A stretch of 64,000 nt of DNA from assembly GCA_963787285.1 (NCBI GenBank), contig CAWBCM010000001.1, positions 434,001 through 498,000 of the forward strand. The letters are read 5' to 3'. The translations under genes were made by a program, and so were the position numbers. The stretch comes from JAHEJN01 sp963787285. GTDB lineage: Bacteria > Actinomycetota > Acidimicrobiia > Acidimicrobiales > JAHEJN01. Within the stretch, counting starts at the first letter, position 1; every line of letters begins with the position of its first letter. Below, one piece after another: positions 28,025-38,021 of the stretch. The notes below the pieces were generated by a model. That model was not told the origin of the DNA, made no database searches, and saw nothing but the letters and a program-made list of their open reading frames with translations.

Positions 28025-29263
28025 GTGCGCGAGCAGGGTTTTTCCAAACTCGAATCAACCGACGACGTCATCGACATCACCGATACGGCGGTGTCGACTC
28101 TCGGCGCGCCGGTGCACGCCCAGGTCCTGGCCCACCTGCGCGACGCCGTGATGCTCATCGACCCTGAGGGGGTGGTGAGCTATGCGAGCCCCAATGCCGG
28201 CACGATCCTGGGTCGCCCGGCGGAGGAGTGGGTCGGCTCGACGCTCGTCGACCTCGTGTCCGATCCCGACATCGCTGCCGTGGAGCGCGCGTTGGGTCGT
28301 CCCCCCGATGGCCGCGCCACACCGGGATCATTGCTCTTCGGTGGCGGCTCGGGACCGCTCGTGCTGTTCGTCGATCGCCCCGCCCGACTCGGACCGCCCG
28401 GTACCCGTCTGCTCACCTTCCGTCCGGCTACTGCCGAGGAGGGCCTCGATTCGACACAGGGCGTGTTGTCGGATCCCGTGCCCATCGGGCAGCCATTCGA
28501 CCCGGCCGAGGTCACGCGGCTCGCCGAGGCCATCACCGCCGGCGAGCTCACGGTCCATTACCAGCCCGAGATCGACCTCGAGAGCGGCCTGGCCCTGGGT
28601 GCCGAGGCGCTCGTGCGGTGGAACCACCCCGATCGGGGCTTGGTCGTCGCCGGCGACTTCGTGGAGCTGGCCGAGGCTTCCGGGTTGATCCGCGACATCG
28701 GTCGGATGGTGATGCGCCAGGCCTGTGCCGATTTCGGCAACTGGGCCCGTCGCTTCGGCGGCACCGTCCTCACGCTGCGGGTCAACCTGTCCGCTGAACA
28801 GCTCGGCGATGACGGGCTGGTCGACGTCGTCGGGCAGGCGCTCGTCGACGCCGATCTCGATTCGTCGGGTCTGTGTGTCGAGGTCACCGAGACAGCACTC
28901 ATGTCCGACCCGTCGGCGCTCGACGTGCTCGACGAGCTGCGGCGCACGGGCGTCGAGGTCGCGGTCGACGACTTCGGCACCGGCTTCTCGTCGCTCAGCC
29001 AGCTCAAGCGTCTGCCGGTCGACGTGTTGAAGATCGATCGGAGTTTCGTGGCGGGCCTCGGCTTGTCGTCGGAGGACACCGCCATCACCCGAGCCATCGT
29101 CGAGCTGGCCAGGGCCGTCGGCCTCGGCGTGGTGGCCGAGGGTGTCGAGCATCCTCGCCAGGTCGACGAGCTGCTGCGTCTCGGGTGCCGTCGCGGTCAA
29201 GGCTGGTTGTACAGCCGAGCCCTGCCGTGGGACCAGCTCGAGACGGAGTTCCTGCGCGACTGA
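28025..29263 (+). CDS. PAS-EAL cyclic-di-GMP phosphodiesterase
   Basis: 412 aa, soluble. PAS-like sensor at ~30-135 (HLRDAVMLIDPEGVVSYASPN). EAL domain from ~160: AEALVRWNH (EAL at 194-196), NLSAEQL, CVEVTETALM, DDFGTGFSSLSQLKRLPVD followed by LKIDRSF, and VVAEGVE. All metal and catalytic residues expected of an active phosphodiesterase are present, and there is no GGDEF domain. It would degrade c-di-GMP to pGpG in response to a ligand or redox signal. GTG start fits the -10 box; the frame runs open far upstream only because it is antisense to GH2. Confidence 0.9.
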   Translation: MREQGFSKLESTDDVIDITDTAVSTLGAPVHAQVLAHLRDAVMLIDPEGVVSYASPNAGTILGRPAEEWVGSTLVDLVSDPDIAAVERALGRPPDGRATPGSLLFGGGSGPLVLFVDRPARLGPPGTRLLTFRPATAEEGLDSTQGVLSDPVPIGQPFDPAEVTRLAEAITAGELTVHYQPEIDLESGLALGAEALVRWNHPDRGLVVAGDFVELAEASGLIRDIGRMVMRQACADFGNWARRFGGTVLTLRVNLSAEQLGDDGLVDVVGQALVDADLDSSGLCVEVTETALMSDPSALDVLDELRRTGVEVAVDDFGTGFSSLSQLKRLPVDVLKIDRSFVAGLGLSSEDTAITRAIVELARAVGLGVVAEGVEHPRQVDELLRLGCRRGQGWLYSRALPWDQLETEFLRD

Positions 29264-29287
29264 TCGCCGCCGGAGAGTCCGGTTGTG

Positions 29288-29293
29288 TAGGTT
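29288..29293 (+). promoter_or_regulatory. Leaderless -10 box for MoxR ATPase gene
   Basis: TAGGTT, spacer CCGACC (6), then ATG at 29300. Confidence 0.6.
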
Positions 29294-29299
29294 CCGACC

Positions 29300-30728
29300 A
29301 TGACTCGACCCACCACACTCGGTGAACTCAAGGCCGCCGGCTGGCAGTCGCGCTCGGTGCGTGACGAAGTCCGGGCCAACGCAGTGCAACGCATCGCGGC
29401 CGGTGAATCGTTGGTGGCCAATGTCATCGGCTACGAGGACACGGTGATTCCGCAGCTCGAGAACGCCCTTCTCGCGGGGCACGACGTGATCTTCCTCGGC
29501 GAACGGGGTCAGGCCAAGACCCGCATGATCCGTGGGCTCACGGCGCTGCTCGACGAGTGGATGCCCATCGTCGCCGGCAGTGAGATCAACGACGACCCGT
29601 ATCACCCGGTCTCCCGCCACGCCCGTGAGCTGATTGCGCACGACGGTGACGACACCACGCTCGACTGGGTGCATCGCGACCAGCGCTACGGCGAGAAGCT
29701 GGCGACGCCCGACACCTCGATCGCCGACCTCATCGGCGAGGTCGACCCCATCAGGGTGGCCGAGGGCCGGTATCTGTCCGACGAGCTCACGATCCACTAC
29801 GGCCTGGTGCCGCGCACGAACCGCGGCCTGTTCGCGATCAACGAGCTGCCCGATCTCTCCGAACGCATCCAGGTGGGCCTGCTCAACGTGCTCGAGGAGC
29901 GCGACGTGCAGATCCGTGGCTTCAAGGTACGCCTGCCCCTCGACGTGTTGCTCTTCGCGTCGGCCAATCCCGAGGACTACACCAACCGGGGTCGCATCAT
30001 CACCCCGCTGAAGGATCGCTTCGGGGCCCAGATCCGCACGCACTATCCCCTCGAAGTCGACATCGAGCTCGACATCGCCGAGCAGGAGGCCCGTCTCCCC
30101 GATACCGACGGCGTCAGCATCGAGGTGCCCGACTTCATGGGCGAGATCGTGGCCACTTTGAGCCACCTGGCCCGTGACAGCCCACACATCAACCAACGCT
30201 CGGGCGTGTCGGTTCGGCTCACGGTCGCCAACTACGAGACACTGGCCGCGAGCGCCGTGCGCCGGTCGCTGCGGGCCGGCGAGGCCCGGGCGGTGCCGCG
30301 CGTCTGCGACCTCGACGCCCTCGCCCCGTCGACGATGGGCAAGGTCGAGATCGAAGTCGCTCGACGACGGCCGCGACGGCGAGATCATCCAGACGCTGCT
30401 CAAGGCGGCGGTGCTCGCCGTGTTCCGAGACGCCATCGATCCGGCCGAGGGCCAGGCGGTGGTCGAGGCTTTCGACGACGACCAACTGGTCGTCGATGCC
30501 GGAGACGACGTCGCCGCCGACGTCTACCTGAAGCTGCTCGGCCGAGTTCCGGCTTTCGGTCCGTGCCTCACGGCCCTCGGCTTCGAGGGCGACGATCTCG
30601 ACGACGCGCCGTTGGTGGCCAGCGGCATCGAGTTCGTGCTCGAGGGCCTCCACCTGTCGAAACGTCTCAACAAGACAGCGACATCCGGCTCCGGCGGATC
30701 GCGCGCCATCTACAAGCCCCGCTCCTGA
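29300..30728 (+). CDS. MoxR/ChlI-like AAA+ ATPase (apparent frameshift at 30354)
   Basis: ~475 aa after removing one A at 30354-30355 (IEIES|LDDGRDGE: the first frame reads KVEIEV and then runs out of sense, the next continues SLDDGRDGEIIQTLLKAA). Walker A FLGERGQAKTR, Walker B-like GLFAINELPDL, sensor FASANPEDYTNRGRI, arginine-rich KDRFGAQIRTHYP. These match the magnesium-chelatase-I-like protein family of Rv0958, whose genes pair with a VWA protein of the Rv0959 kind (here at 32020). Together they probably form a chaperone-like remodelling machine. C-terminal domain ends with GSRAIYKPRS. Confidence 0.85.
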
Positions 30729-30734
30729 TCGTGG

Positions 30735-31913
30735 TCAGGGTGATCCGACGCGACGTGCGCTGGGTTTGGGGTTGCGGTCGCGGTCGATGATTCCCCGCCG
30801 GCGCGAGAAGCCGCCGGCCCACTCGTACCCGTCCACACCGGTGTCGTGGAGCCAACCCTTCACGGCGACGCCGTCACCGATGGCCGATGTGATCTCGCGG
30901 CCCATGTCGTCGAGCACTGCATCTCGGAAGTCGTCGTCGTCGGTGGTGACACCGAGCCCGGTGACGAGCAGTGGCTGGTGGGGAAGCTCTTCGTCGAGTC
31001 GCCGCAGGGTCTCGCCGAGCTCGGGTGGTGTGGGGACGAAGCCGGTGTCGTCGGGTCGACCGCCGGCGGGATAGGGGCGGAAGGTCCCGGCCCGGTCGAC
31101 ACCGAGGGGCGGCAGGTGGAGGAATCCGATGATGTCGTAGAGGCCCACGTAGTCGTCGATGAAGCGGGCCGCACGATGGGGCATCACGAGCTCGCCGTCA
31201 CCGACCGCGCCGATCCAGCTCCGCCAGAAGAGGTCGTCCCAGAACCGGGCGCCGGCGCCCGCATCGGGCCCCACGGGGAAGATGGTCGGCAACCCGAACG
31301 ACGAGATCACCGGCGCGGTGCCGGCGCGCAGCACGGTGGCCGCGAGCCGATCGGCGTCGAGGGCGGCGACGACCGCATCGAGGGCCTTCTCCGGGTCCTT
31401 CCGGCCGGGGGGTCGTGAGCCGAGGCCGTAGCCGCGGATCGCCCAGCCGACGGGATCGTCGATGCCGACCCATGCCGCCGCCAGACCCTCGAAGGTCTCG
31501 GCACAGCGCTCCACGTGGGTCACCCAACGTGTGCGCCGGTTCTTGTCATCGAGGAAACCGCCCTCGTCGTCGTGGAACCAGCCGGGCAACGAGGTCGAGA
31601 CCAGGGTCACGATCGGCTCGAGCCCCGTGTGGCGGGCCGCGGCCAGTACATCGCAATAGCGGTCGATCTCGTCGTTGTCGAGCTTGCCGTCGGCCGGTTC
31701 GATCCGTGCCCACTCGATCGTGAAGCGGACGTGGGTGTGCCCGAGCGAGGCGAAGAGCGCGAAGTCCTCGGCGAAGTCGGCCCGGAAACCGTTGCCGTCG
31801 TTCGACGGATCGAGCTGGCGCTCGCGCTCCCAGGCGAACCAGTCGGAGCCGGCGGCAGCCCCCTCGGTCTGCACCGACGACTGTGTCACCCCGATCCACG
31901 TGGCCTGATCCAT
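30735..31913 (-). CDS. GH1-like protein lacking both catalytic glutamates
   Basis: 392 aa, cytoplasmic. GH1 barrel is recognisable: GVTQSSVQTEGA at the N-terminus (family: GxATAAYQxEGA), DFALFASLGHTHVRFTIEWARIEP, RGYGLGSRPPG, and a C-terminal WAGGFSRRRGII. The acid/base NEP is IDDP (151-154) and the nucleophile TENG is TGLG (318-321), followed by the usual TTDDDDFR. Retaining beta-glycosidase activity is therefore not expected; a binding or scaffold role is possible. It lies between the MoxR and VWA genes on the opposite strand. ATG chosen by conservation of the N-terminus. Confidence 0.8.
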   Translation of the reverse strand: MDQATWIGVTQSSVQTEGAAAGSDWFAWERERQLDPSNDGNGFRADFAEDFALFASLGHTHVRFTIEWARIEPADGKLDNDEIDRYCDVLAAARHTGLEPIVTLVSTSLPGWFHDDEGGFLDDKNRRTRWVTHVERCAETFEGLAAAWVGIDDPVGWAIRGYGLGSRPPGRKDPEKALDAVVAALDADRLAATVLRAGTAPVISSFGLPTIFPVGPDAGAGARFWDDLFWRSWIGAVGDGELVMPHRAARFIDDYVGLYDIIGFLHLPPLGVDRAGTFRPYPAGGRPDDTGFVPTPPELGETLRRLDEELPHQPLLVTGLGVTTDDDDFRDAVLDDMGREITSAIGDGVAVKGWLHDTGVDGYEWAGGFSRRRGIIDRDRNPKPSARRVGSP

Positions 31914-31921
31914 ACGAGAGG

Positions 31922-31927
31922 AGTATG
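31922..31927 (-). promoter_or_regulatory. Leaderless -10 box for GH1-like gene
   Basis: CATACT, eight-base spacer, then ATG at 31913. Confidence 0.4.
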
Positions 31928-32007
31928 CGCTGCCCCGGCGCCTTCCGGTGCGCCGGGGAAGGTCCGACCACGCTGCGCGCGCCACGAGAGACCGGTTGGG
32001 CGTGGGC

Positions 32008-32013
32008 TAGCTT
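32008..32013 (+). promoter_or_regulatory. Leaderless -10 box for VWA gene
   Basis: TAGCTT, spacer GCAGAC (6), then ATG at 32020. Confidence 0.6.
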
Positions 32014-32019
32014 GCAGAC

Positions 32020-34055
32020 ATGGGCCTCTTTCGTCGCCGCTCCCGCCGGCGTTCCGCTGACCGAAGGGTGTCGTACTCGCGTTGGGACGGGACCCAGACC
32101 GGCTTCGACCTGTCGGCGGCCGACCTCATGAGCGAGATGGCCGACGACCTCGTGTACCACGGCGACCTCAACGCGGCGCTACGACGCCTGATGCAGCAGG
32201 GGTTCGATGTCGACGGCGAGCGGATGCAGGGCATCCGTGAGCTGCTCGAGCAACTCAAGCAGCAGCGCCAGGATCGGCTCGACCAGTTCGACCTCGGCGG
32301 CGTCTACGACGAGATCGCACGCGATCTCAACGAGGTGATCGAGACCGAGAAGCAGGCGCTCGACGAGGTGCTCGCGACGGAGTCGAGCGATGCTCGCCGC
32401 GACGAAGTCGCCCGACAGGCCGCCCAGGAGGCGCAGTTCCACCTCGACATGTTGCCGCCCGATCTCGCAGGGCAGATGAAGAGCCTCCAGAACTACGACT
32501 TCACCTCTCCCGAAGCGCAGCGTCGCTTCGACGAGCTCGTCGAACGGCTCCGTGAGCAGCTGATGCAACAATTCGTCGATCAGATGACCGAGGGTGTCGA
32601 GGGCATGGCACCCGAGGATCTCCAGCGCGCGAAGGACATGATGGCCGAGCTGAACCACATGCTCGACCAGCGGGCCAACGGTGAGGAGCCCGACTTCGCC
32701 GGCTTCATGGACCGCTTCGGCGATTTCTTCCCGGAGAATCCCGAGACGCTCGACGAGTTGCTCGAGGCGATGGCCGCCCGTATGGCGGCCATGCAGGCGA
32801 TGTTGAATTCGATGACCCCCGAACAACGGGCGCAGCTCCAGGCCCTGTCCGATCAACTGCTCGAGGACATGGACCTTCGGTGGCAGGCCGATCAGCTCGG
32901 TCGCAGTCTCCAGCAGCTCTTTCCCGACGCGGGCTGGGACAGCGAGCAGCAGTTCCAGGGACTCGACCCCCTCGATCTCGGCAGCGGCCAACAGGTTCTC
33001 GGTGAGCTGGCCGACATCGATCAGCTCGAACAGCTCCTCCGCGGCGCCACCAACCCTGGTGCCCTCGCCGAGGTCGACATCGAGCGTGCCCGCGAGCTCA
33101 TGGGCGACGACGCAGCGCGCAGCCTCGAGCAGATGGCCGAGATGGCGAAGCTGCTGGAGGAGGCGGGCCTCATCGAGAACAAGGACGGCCGCCTCGAGAT
33201 GACCCCGCGGGCCATCCGGCGGCTCGGCCAGCAGGCGCTGTCCGACCTCTTCCGCAAGTTGCGTCACGACCGCCCCGGCGGACACGAGCTGGCCCAGACC
33301 GGCGTGGGTCACGAGCGCGACTACTCGACCAAGCCCTACGAGTTCGGCGATCCGTTCAACCTCGACATCCAGCGCACCATCCGCAATGCCATCCGCCGAA
33401 CGGGTGGGGGACTCCGGTGCCGCTGACGCCCGACGACTTCGAGGTCGAACGGACCGAGTCGTTGGTGAAGGTGAGCACGGTGCTGATGCTCGATCTGTCG
33501 CTGAGCATGCCGATGCGCGACAACTTCCTGCCGGCCAAGAAGGTGGCCATGGCCCTGCACGCCCTCATGAGCAGTCAGTATCCGCGCGACTACCTGGGCG
33601 TGGTGGCCTTCAGTGAGGTGGCCCGCAAGATCCGACCCGAGCAACTGCCCGAGGTCTCGTGGGACTACGTGTACGGCACCAACATGCAACACGGGTTCCT
33701 GTTGGCCCGCGAGCTGTTGGCCCGCCAGAGCGGCACCAAGCAGATCATCATGATCACCGACGGTGAGCCCACCGCTCACATCACCGCGAGCGGACAGCCC
33801 TTCTTCAGCTATCCGCCGTCGCGAGAAACCGTCGACCGCACCTTGGCAGAGGTCGCCGCGTGCACCAGGGAGGGCATCCGCATCAACACCTTCATGCTCG
33901 ACGCCACCCCCCACCTGACCCGGTTCATCGAGCAGATCACCAAGATGAACGGTGGCCGTGCGTTCTTCACGACCAACGAGAATCTGGGTGACTACGTGCT
34001 CGTCGATTTCGTCGAACATCGCCGCGCGATGGTCCAGGGTCGTCGAACCGCCTGA
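32020..34055 (+). CDS. VWA-domain protein, MoxR partner (apparent frameshift at 33406-33410)
   Basis: About 678 aa when one G is added to the G5 run at 33406-33410; as written it splits into 468- and 212-codon frames overlapping by ten bases. The N-terminal ~460 residues are helical and acidic/Gln-rich with long coiled-coil-like stretches (EQLKQQRQDRLDQFDLGG). The C-terminal VWA domain has the MIDAS motif DLSLSMP and TDGEPTAH, and a GTNMQHG segment. This is the arrangement of mycobacterial Rv0959 (672 aa), which is one polypeptide, so I annotate one gene. Partner of the MoxR ATPase at 29300, though separated by the GH1-like gene. Confidence 0.85.
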
Positions 34056-34134
34056 TCGGGCGCGGCCCACGATTCCCAGAAAATCCGGCCTCGGTCTTGC
34101 GATTTGCCTGCTCAGGGTCCAGAATCACATGGAC

Positions 34135-34142
34135 GTAATTAC
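34135..34142. promoter_or_regulatory. Short palindrome GTAATTAC in the WhiB leader region
   Basis: The AT-rich palindrome GTAATTAC is the only such stretch in the 154-base region before the WhiB gene, about 70 bases before its ATG. It could overlap a promoter or be a regulator site. CCAGG/CCTGG inverted copies lie further down the leader. Weak evidence. Confidence 0.25.
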
Positions 34143-34209
34143 ACCGATGTCCAGGCAGCGGGCATCGTGGTGTCCTGGCAGGCACGGGCCGCAGGGCAGG
34201 GAGGCACAC

Positions 34210-34518
34210 ATGAGCGAACTCGACATCCAGGTCGAACCTGGCGCCGAAGAACGCCCGTGGCAGGAATTGGCGAACTGTCTCGGTGTCGATCCCGACCTCT
34301 TCTTCCCCGAGCGAGGCGCCTCGACGCGCGAGGCCAAGGACGTGTGCCGCGGCTGTGTGGTCCGTGTCGACTGCCTCGAGTACGCCCTGGCCAATGGGGA
34401 GAAGTTCGGCATCTGGGGCGGCATGAGCGAGCGCGAGCGCCGCCGCATCCGCCGTCAGCGGGCCCTGGCCCGCCAGGCTGCCGCCACCGCGGCCCACTCC
34501 GACAGCATCACCGCCTGA
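34210..34518 (+). CDS. WhiB-family regulator, WhiB2/WhmD type
   Basis: 102 aa Fe-S transcriptional regulator. Cluster ligands Cys23, Cys46, Cys49 and Cys55 (NCLG...DVCRGCVVRVDC); beta-turn GIWGGMSERERRR; basic C-terminal helix. STREAKDVC...CLEYAL followed by GIWGG is the WhiB2/WhmD (Streptomyces WhiB) signature; those proteins act with WhiA/sigma factors on septation genes. ATG chosen because GGGAGG precedes it. The preceding 154 bases hold no gene. Transcribed toward tatA. Confidence 0.93.
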   Translation: MSELDIQVEPGAEERPWQELANCLGVDPDLFFPERGASTREAKDVCRGCVVRVDCLEYALANGEKFGIWGGMSERERRRIRRQRALARQAAATAAHSDSITA

Positions 34519-34527
34519 CTTCGGGGG

Positions 34528-34533
34528 TAGTGT
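34528..34533 (+). promoter_or_regulatory. Leaderless -10 box for tatA
   Basis: TAGTGT, spacer TGGGCC (6), then ATG at 34540. Confidence 0.6.
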
Positions 34534-34539
34534 TGGGCC

Positions 34540-34707
34540 ATGGGAAGTCTCGGAAGTGGTGAACTCCTCATCATCTTGATCATCGTGCTTGTCGTCTTCG
34601 GCGGGGCCAAGCTCCCCAAGCTGGCGCGTTCGCTCGGTCAGGCGCAGAAGGAGTTCAAGAAGGGCATCGACGAGGGCGTCAGCGACGAGGACGAATCGTC
34701 CGTCTGA
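34540..34707 (+). CDS. tatA: Sec-independent translocase subunit TatA
   Basis: 55 aa, too short for many gene finders. Single N-terminal membrane helix (GELLIILIIVLVVFGGAKLP), the Phe-Gly hinge before the amphipathic helix LPKLARSLGQAQKEFKKGI, and an acidic tail ending DEDESSV: the exact TatA/E architecture. Forms the pore component that moves folded proteins such as Fe-S or cofactor proteins across the membrane with TatC, which is not in this window. Leaderless promoter. Confidence 0.93.
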   Translation: MGSLGSGELLIILIIVLVVFGGAKLPKLARSLGQAQKEFKKGIDEGVSDEDESSV

Positions 34708-34771
34708 TCCTTCGCGCAGCGATGCAGCGGGAACCTCAGCTCCATCGCCGACGTTGCGTCGTCGAAGATCG

Positions 34772-35296
34772 ATGACCGACGCCAACGACGTACCGACCTG
34801 GGAAGACGTGGCGCGCGACTACGGGCGCTTCATCTACACCGTTGCGTACCGACTCACCGGCAATCGGTCCGATACCGACGACCTGGTGCAGGAGGTGATG
34901 GTGCGAGTGCAACGAGGACTGAAGACCTACGAGCCCCGGTCGATGACGGGATGGCTCGCCCGCATCACCACCAACGCCTTCTACGACGAGACCCGGCGCC
35001 GCAAGCGTCGGCCCGCCGACGCGCTGCCCGACGACCCCGATCGGGTGCTCGGGGGGACGCCCGGGGCCGATGTCGCGTCGGCCGCCAGCGGGCTGCCCGA
35101 CTACCTCCAAACGGCGTTGGCAAGTCTCGGGCACGATTTTCGCATTGCCGTCGTTCTCTGTGATGTGGTCGGAATGAGCTACGACGAGATCAGCGACGCA
35201 ACCGACGTGCCGGTCGGCACCGTGCGCAGTCGCATTCATCGCGGGCGCAGCCAGTTGAGAGATCGCCTCGTCGCATCGGGAGACGTTGCGCCATGA
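34772..35296 (+). CDS. ECF RNA polymerase sigma factor
   Basis: 174 aa with sigma-2 (YRLTGNRSDTDDLVQEVMVRV, containing the DDLVQE core-binding/promoter-melting helix) and sigma-4 (VGMSYDEISDATDVP followed by GTVRSRIHRGRSQL) domains and little else, so an ECF of the SigE/RpoE-like size class. Its stop overlaps the anti-sigma start by four bases (ATGA). Likely released by an envelope or redox signal. ATG at 34772 chosen because conservation begins there; no strong promoter box was seen. Confidence 0.93.
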   Translation: MTDANDVPTWEDVARDYGRFIYTVAYRLTGNRSDTDDLVQEVMVRVQRGLKTYEPRSMTGWLARITTNAFYDETRRRKRRPADALPDDPDRVLGGTPGADVASAASGLPDYLQTALASLGHDFRIAVVLCDVVGMSYDEISDATDVPVGTVRSRIHRGRSQLRDRLVASGDVAP

Positions 35297-36006
35297 GCGA
35301 CGAACGACTCTCGGCCTATCTCGACGGCGAACTCGATCCGATCGACATCGCCACGCTCGAGGCCGACCTCGCCGCGTCAACCGACCTGGCGGCCGATCTC
35401 GCCACCCTCGGCCGTACCCGCCAGCTGCTCCGCAGCATGGGCGACATCGAGCCCACCCCCGGGATCTTCGAACCCACCGTCGTCTCCCTCGACGCTCACC
35501 GGCGTCGACGCGGGCTCCGGCTCGCCGTTCCCGGTGTCGCGATCCTCGGGGTGGCCGCCGTGTGGTTGTTGGTGCTCGGCGTGTTCTCCGGCACCGGCGT
35601 CGCCCGATTCGTTCCCGCCGTCGACGACTACGTCGACCGCCACGCCAGCGCCATCGAGCTGGGCGAGTCCGACGGCTTCCTCGCCATCGACGGCGACGAC
35701 ATGGCTCCCATGGTCGACACCGACACGGGCCTGGCGATGATGGGCGCGTATCGACGCGGAGATGTCGTGCAGGCGGTGTACTCCGACGGCAGCCACGAGC
35801 TCTCGGTGTACCGCGAACCCGGTCGGGTCGACTGGGACTCGATCATGGCGCGTGGTGGAACCCTCGACCAGGTCGACGACGACAAGATGTGGCACTACGA
35901 GGCCGACGGGTTCGCCGTGGTGGTCGTGGAGCGTCGCGACCACGTCGTCACCGTCGTGGCCGATCCGGGCATGGACGACATGATGATGAAGGCCGCCGAC
36001 ATCTAG
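35293..36006 (+). CDS. Membrane-anchored anti-sigma factor
   Basis: 237 aa. N-terminal cytoplasmic helical domain MSDERLSAYLDGELD...ATLEADL is the anti-sigma (ASD) start, without the HxxxCxxC zinc motif, so likely not a redox ZAS protein. One membrane helix at ~79-102 (AVPGVAILGVAAVWLLVLGVF), then an extracytoplasmic domain resembling a beta-rich sensor (VVQAVYSDGSHELSVYREPG). Coupled to the ECF sigma factor. Release probably requires regulated proteolysis; no dedicated protease lies in the operon. Confidence 0.85.
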   Translation: MSDERLSAYLDGELDPIDIATLEADLAASTDLAADLATLGRTRQLLRSMGDIEPTPGIFEPTVVSLDAHRRRRGLRLAVPGVAILGVAAVWLLVLGVFSGTGVARFVPAVDDYVDRHASAIELGESDGFLAIDGDDMAPMVDTDTGLAMMGAYRRGDVVQAVYSDGSHELSVYREPGRVDWDSIMARGGTLDQVDDDKMWHYEADGFAVVVVERRDHVVTVVADPGMDDMMMKAADI

Positions 36007-36034
36007 GCGCCCTGACGGGAACGGTCCGAGCGGC

Positions 36035-36274
36035 TCAGACCGCCGTCTTCTGCTTGTTCCGCTCGCGCACGAGGCGACGCCGCGACCGTTCGGAGTGACC
36101 GCCCCAGACACCGTGCTCCACACGATTTCGCAGGGCGTATTCGAGGCAGCGGGCCTGGACGGGGCAGGTCGCGCAGATCTTCTGGGCTTGGAGCACACCG
36201 ACCCCGTCGGAAGGGAAGAACGTCTCGGGTGGGTGGTGTGCGCAGTTCCCGTCTGCCATCCATTTGGTGTCCAT
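36035..36274 (-). CDS. WhiB-family regulator, second copy
   Basis: 79 aa. Ligands Cys11, Cys34, Cys37 and Cys43 (GNCAHH, ICATCPVQARC), GVWGG turn (55-59) and a basic tail ERSRRRLVRERNKQK. Differs from the WhiB2-type gene at 34210 by length and by PPETFFPSDG, closer to WhiB1/WhiB-like short proteins. ATG at 36274 with AGGAGG on the minus strand (36281-36286). Divergent from the HtrA gene and convergent with the anti-sigma gene; the convergent gap (28 bases) shows no clean terminator. Confidence 0.9.
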   Translation of the reverse strand: MDTKWMADGNCAHHPPETFFPSDGVGVLQAQKICATCPVQARCLEYALRNRVEHGVWGGHSERSRRRLVRERNKQKTAV

Positions 36275-36418
36275 CGAGGTCCTCCTCAGCCCGCTCGGTG
36301 CTGATATGACGCCGCAGCGCCAGCGTAGGTTCCCGGATCCAACAGAAAACCGCAGTAAAGCGAACTCTGCCCACAGAAACGAACAAAACGGACCATCCGC
36401 GTTGGATGCGGGCTCTCG

Positions 36419-37639
<1,221 letters not shown>

Positions 37640-37652
37640 CGACGGCGGACCG

Positions 37653-37671
37653 CCGGCCGGCGCGCGGCCGG
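37653..37671. terminator. GC-rich hairpin after the HtrA gene
   Basis: CCGGCCG (37653-37659) pairs with CGGCCGG (37665-37671) with loop GCGCG. No T-run; an intrinsic terminator is only possible. Confidence 0.3.
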
Positions 37672-37733
37672 GGCCGGCGTGCAGCCTGTGGTTCGCGCAC
37701 TAGAATCCATCGTTCGACCGCTCAGGAGACCCC

Positions 37734-38021
37734 ATGACCGACATTGCATCCGATGCTCAGGCGCCGCCACCGGTCGGCCACGTCAAGGTCGTCTACCTCG
37801 GTCCGGTTGCTCCGCACTGGGAGTTCCGGTCCGATTTCGGCGATCAGGCGATGATCGACGGCTTCCGCGCCCGGGCCCACGCGCGCCTCATGCTGCTGCC
37901 GCCCCACGACCCGCAGTTCCGCCGCAACCGCGAGCGCGTCGACCGCGACGCCGAGCGGGCCAACCTGCTCATCGACTGGGATCTCGGCTACGCAGAGGAC
38001 GAGGAGGATGGCGGTCGCTGA
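37734..38021 (+). CDS. Small protein of unknown function preceding ppk1
   Basis: 95 aa. PPPVGHVKVVYLGPVAPHWEF near the N-terminus, an RARAHARLMLLPPHDPQF helix and an acidic C-terminus EDEEDGG. No signal peptide or membrane helix. I do not recognise the family. CAGGAG precedes the ATG, and TAGAAT (37701-37706) further up could be its -10 box, giving a leadered mRNA. Its 3' end overlaps the polyphosphate kinase start by 14 bases, so it is co-translated with ppk1 and may influence it. Confidence 0.72.
   Translation: MTDIASDAQAPPPVGHVKVVYLGPVAPHWEFRSDFGDQAMIDGFRARAHARLMLLPPHDPQFRRNRERVDRDAERANLLIDWDLGYAEDEEDGGR

Noticed and set aside
30723..30740. Inverted CCTGA/TCAGG between MoxR and GH1-like genes
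   Set aside because: Five-base stem only; not enough for a terminator call.
33417..34055. VWA domain as an independent gene
   Set aside because: It would start mid-protein just after an overlapping frame whose C-terminus it continues; the family protein is one chain, and a G-run lies at the break.
37691..37722. Possible PHO box before the small gene preceding ppk1 (GTTCG at 37691 and 37712)
   Set aside because: Spacing is 21 bases, not 11 or 22, and the units match poorly beyond GTTCG.
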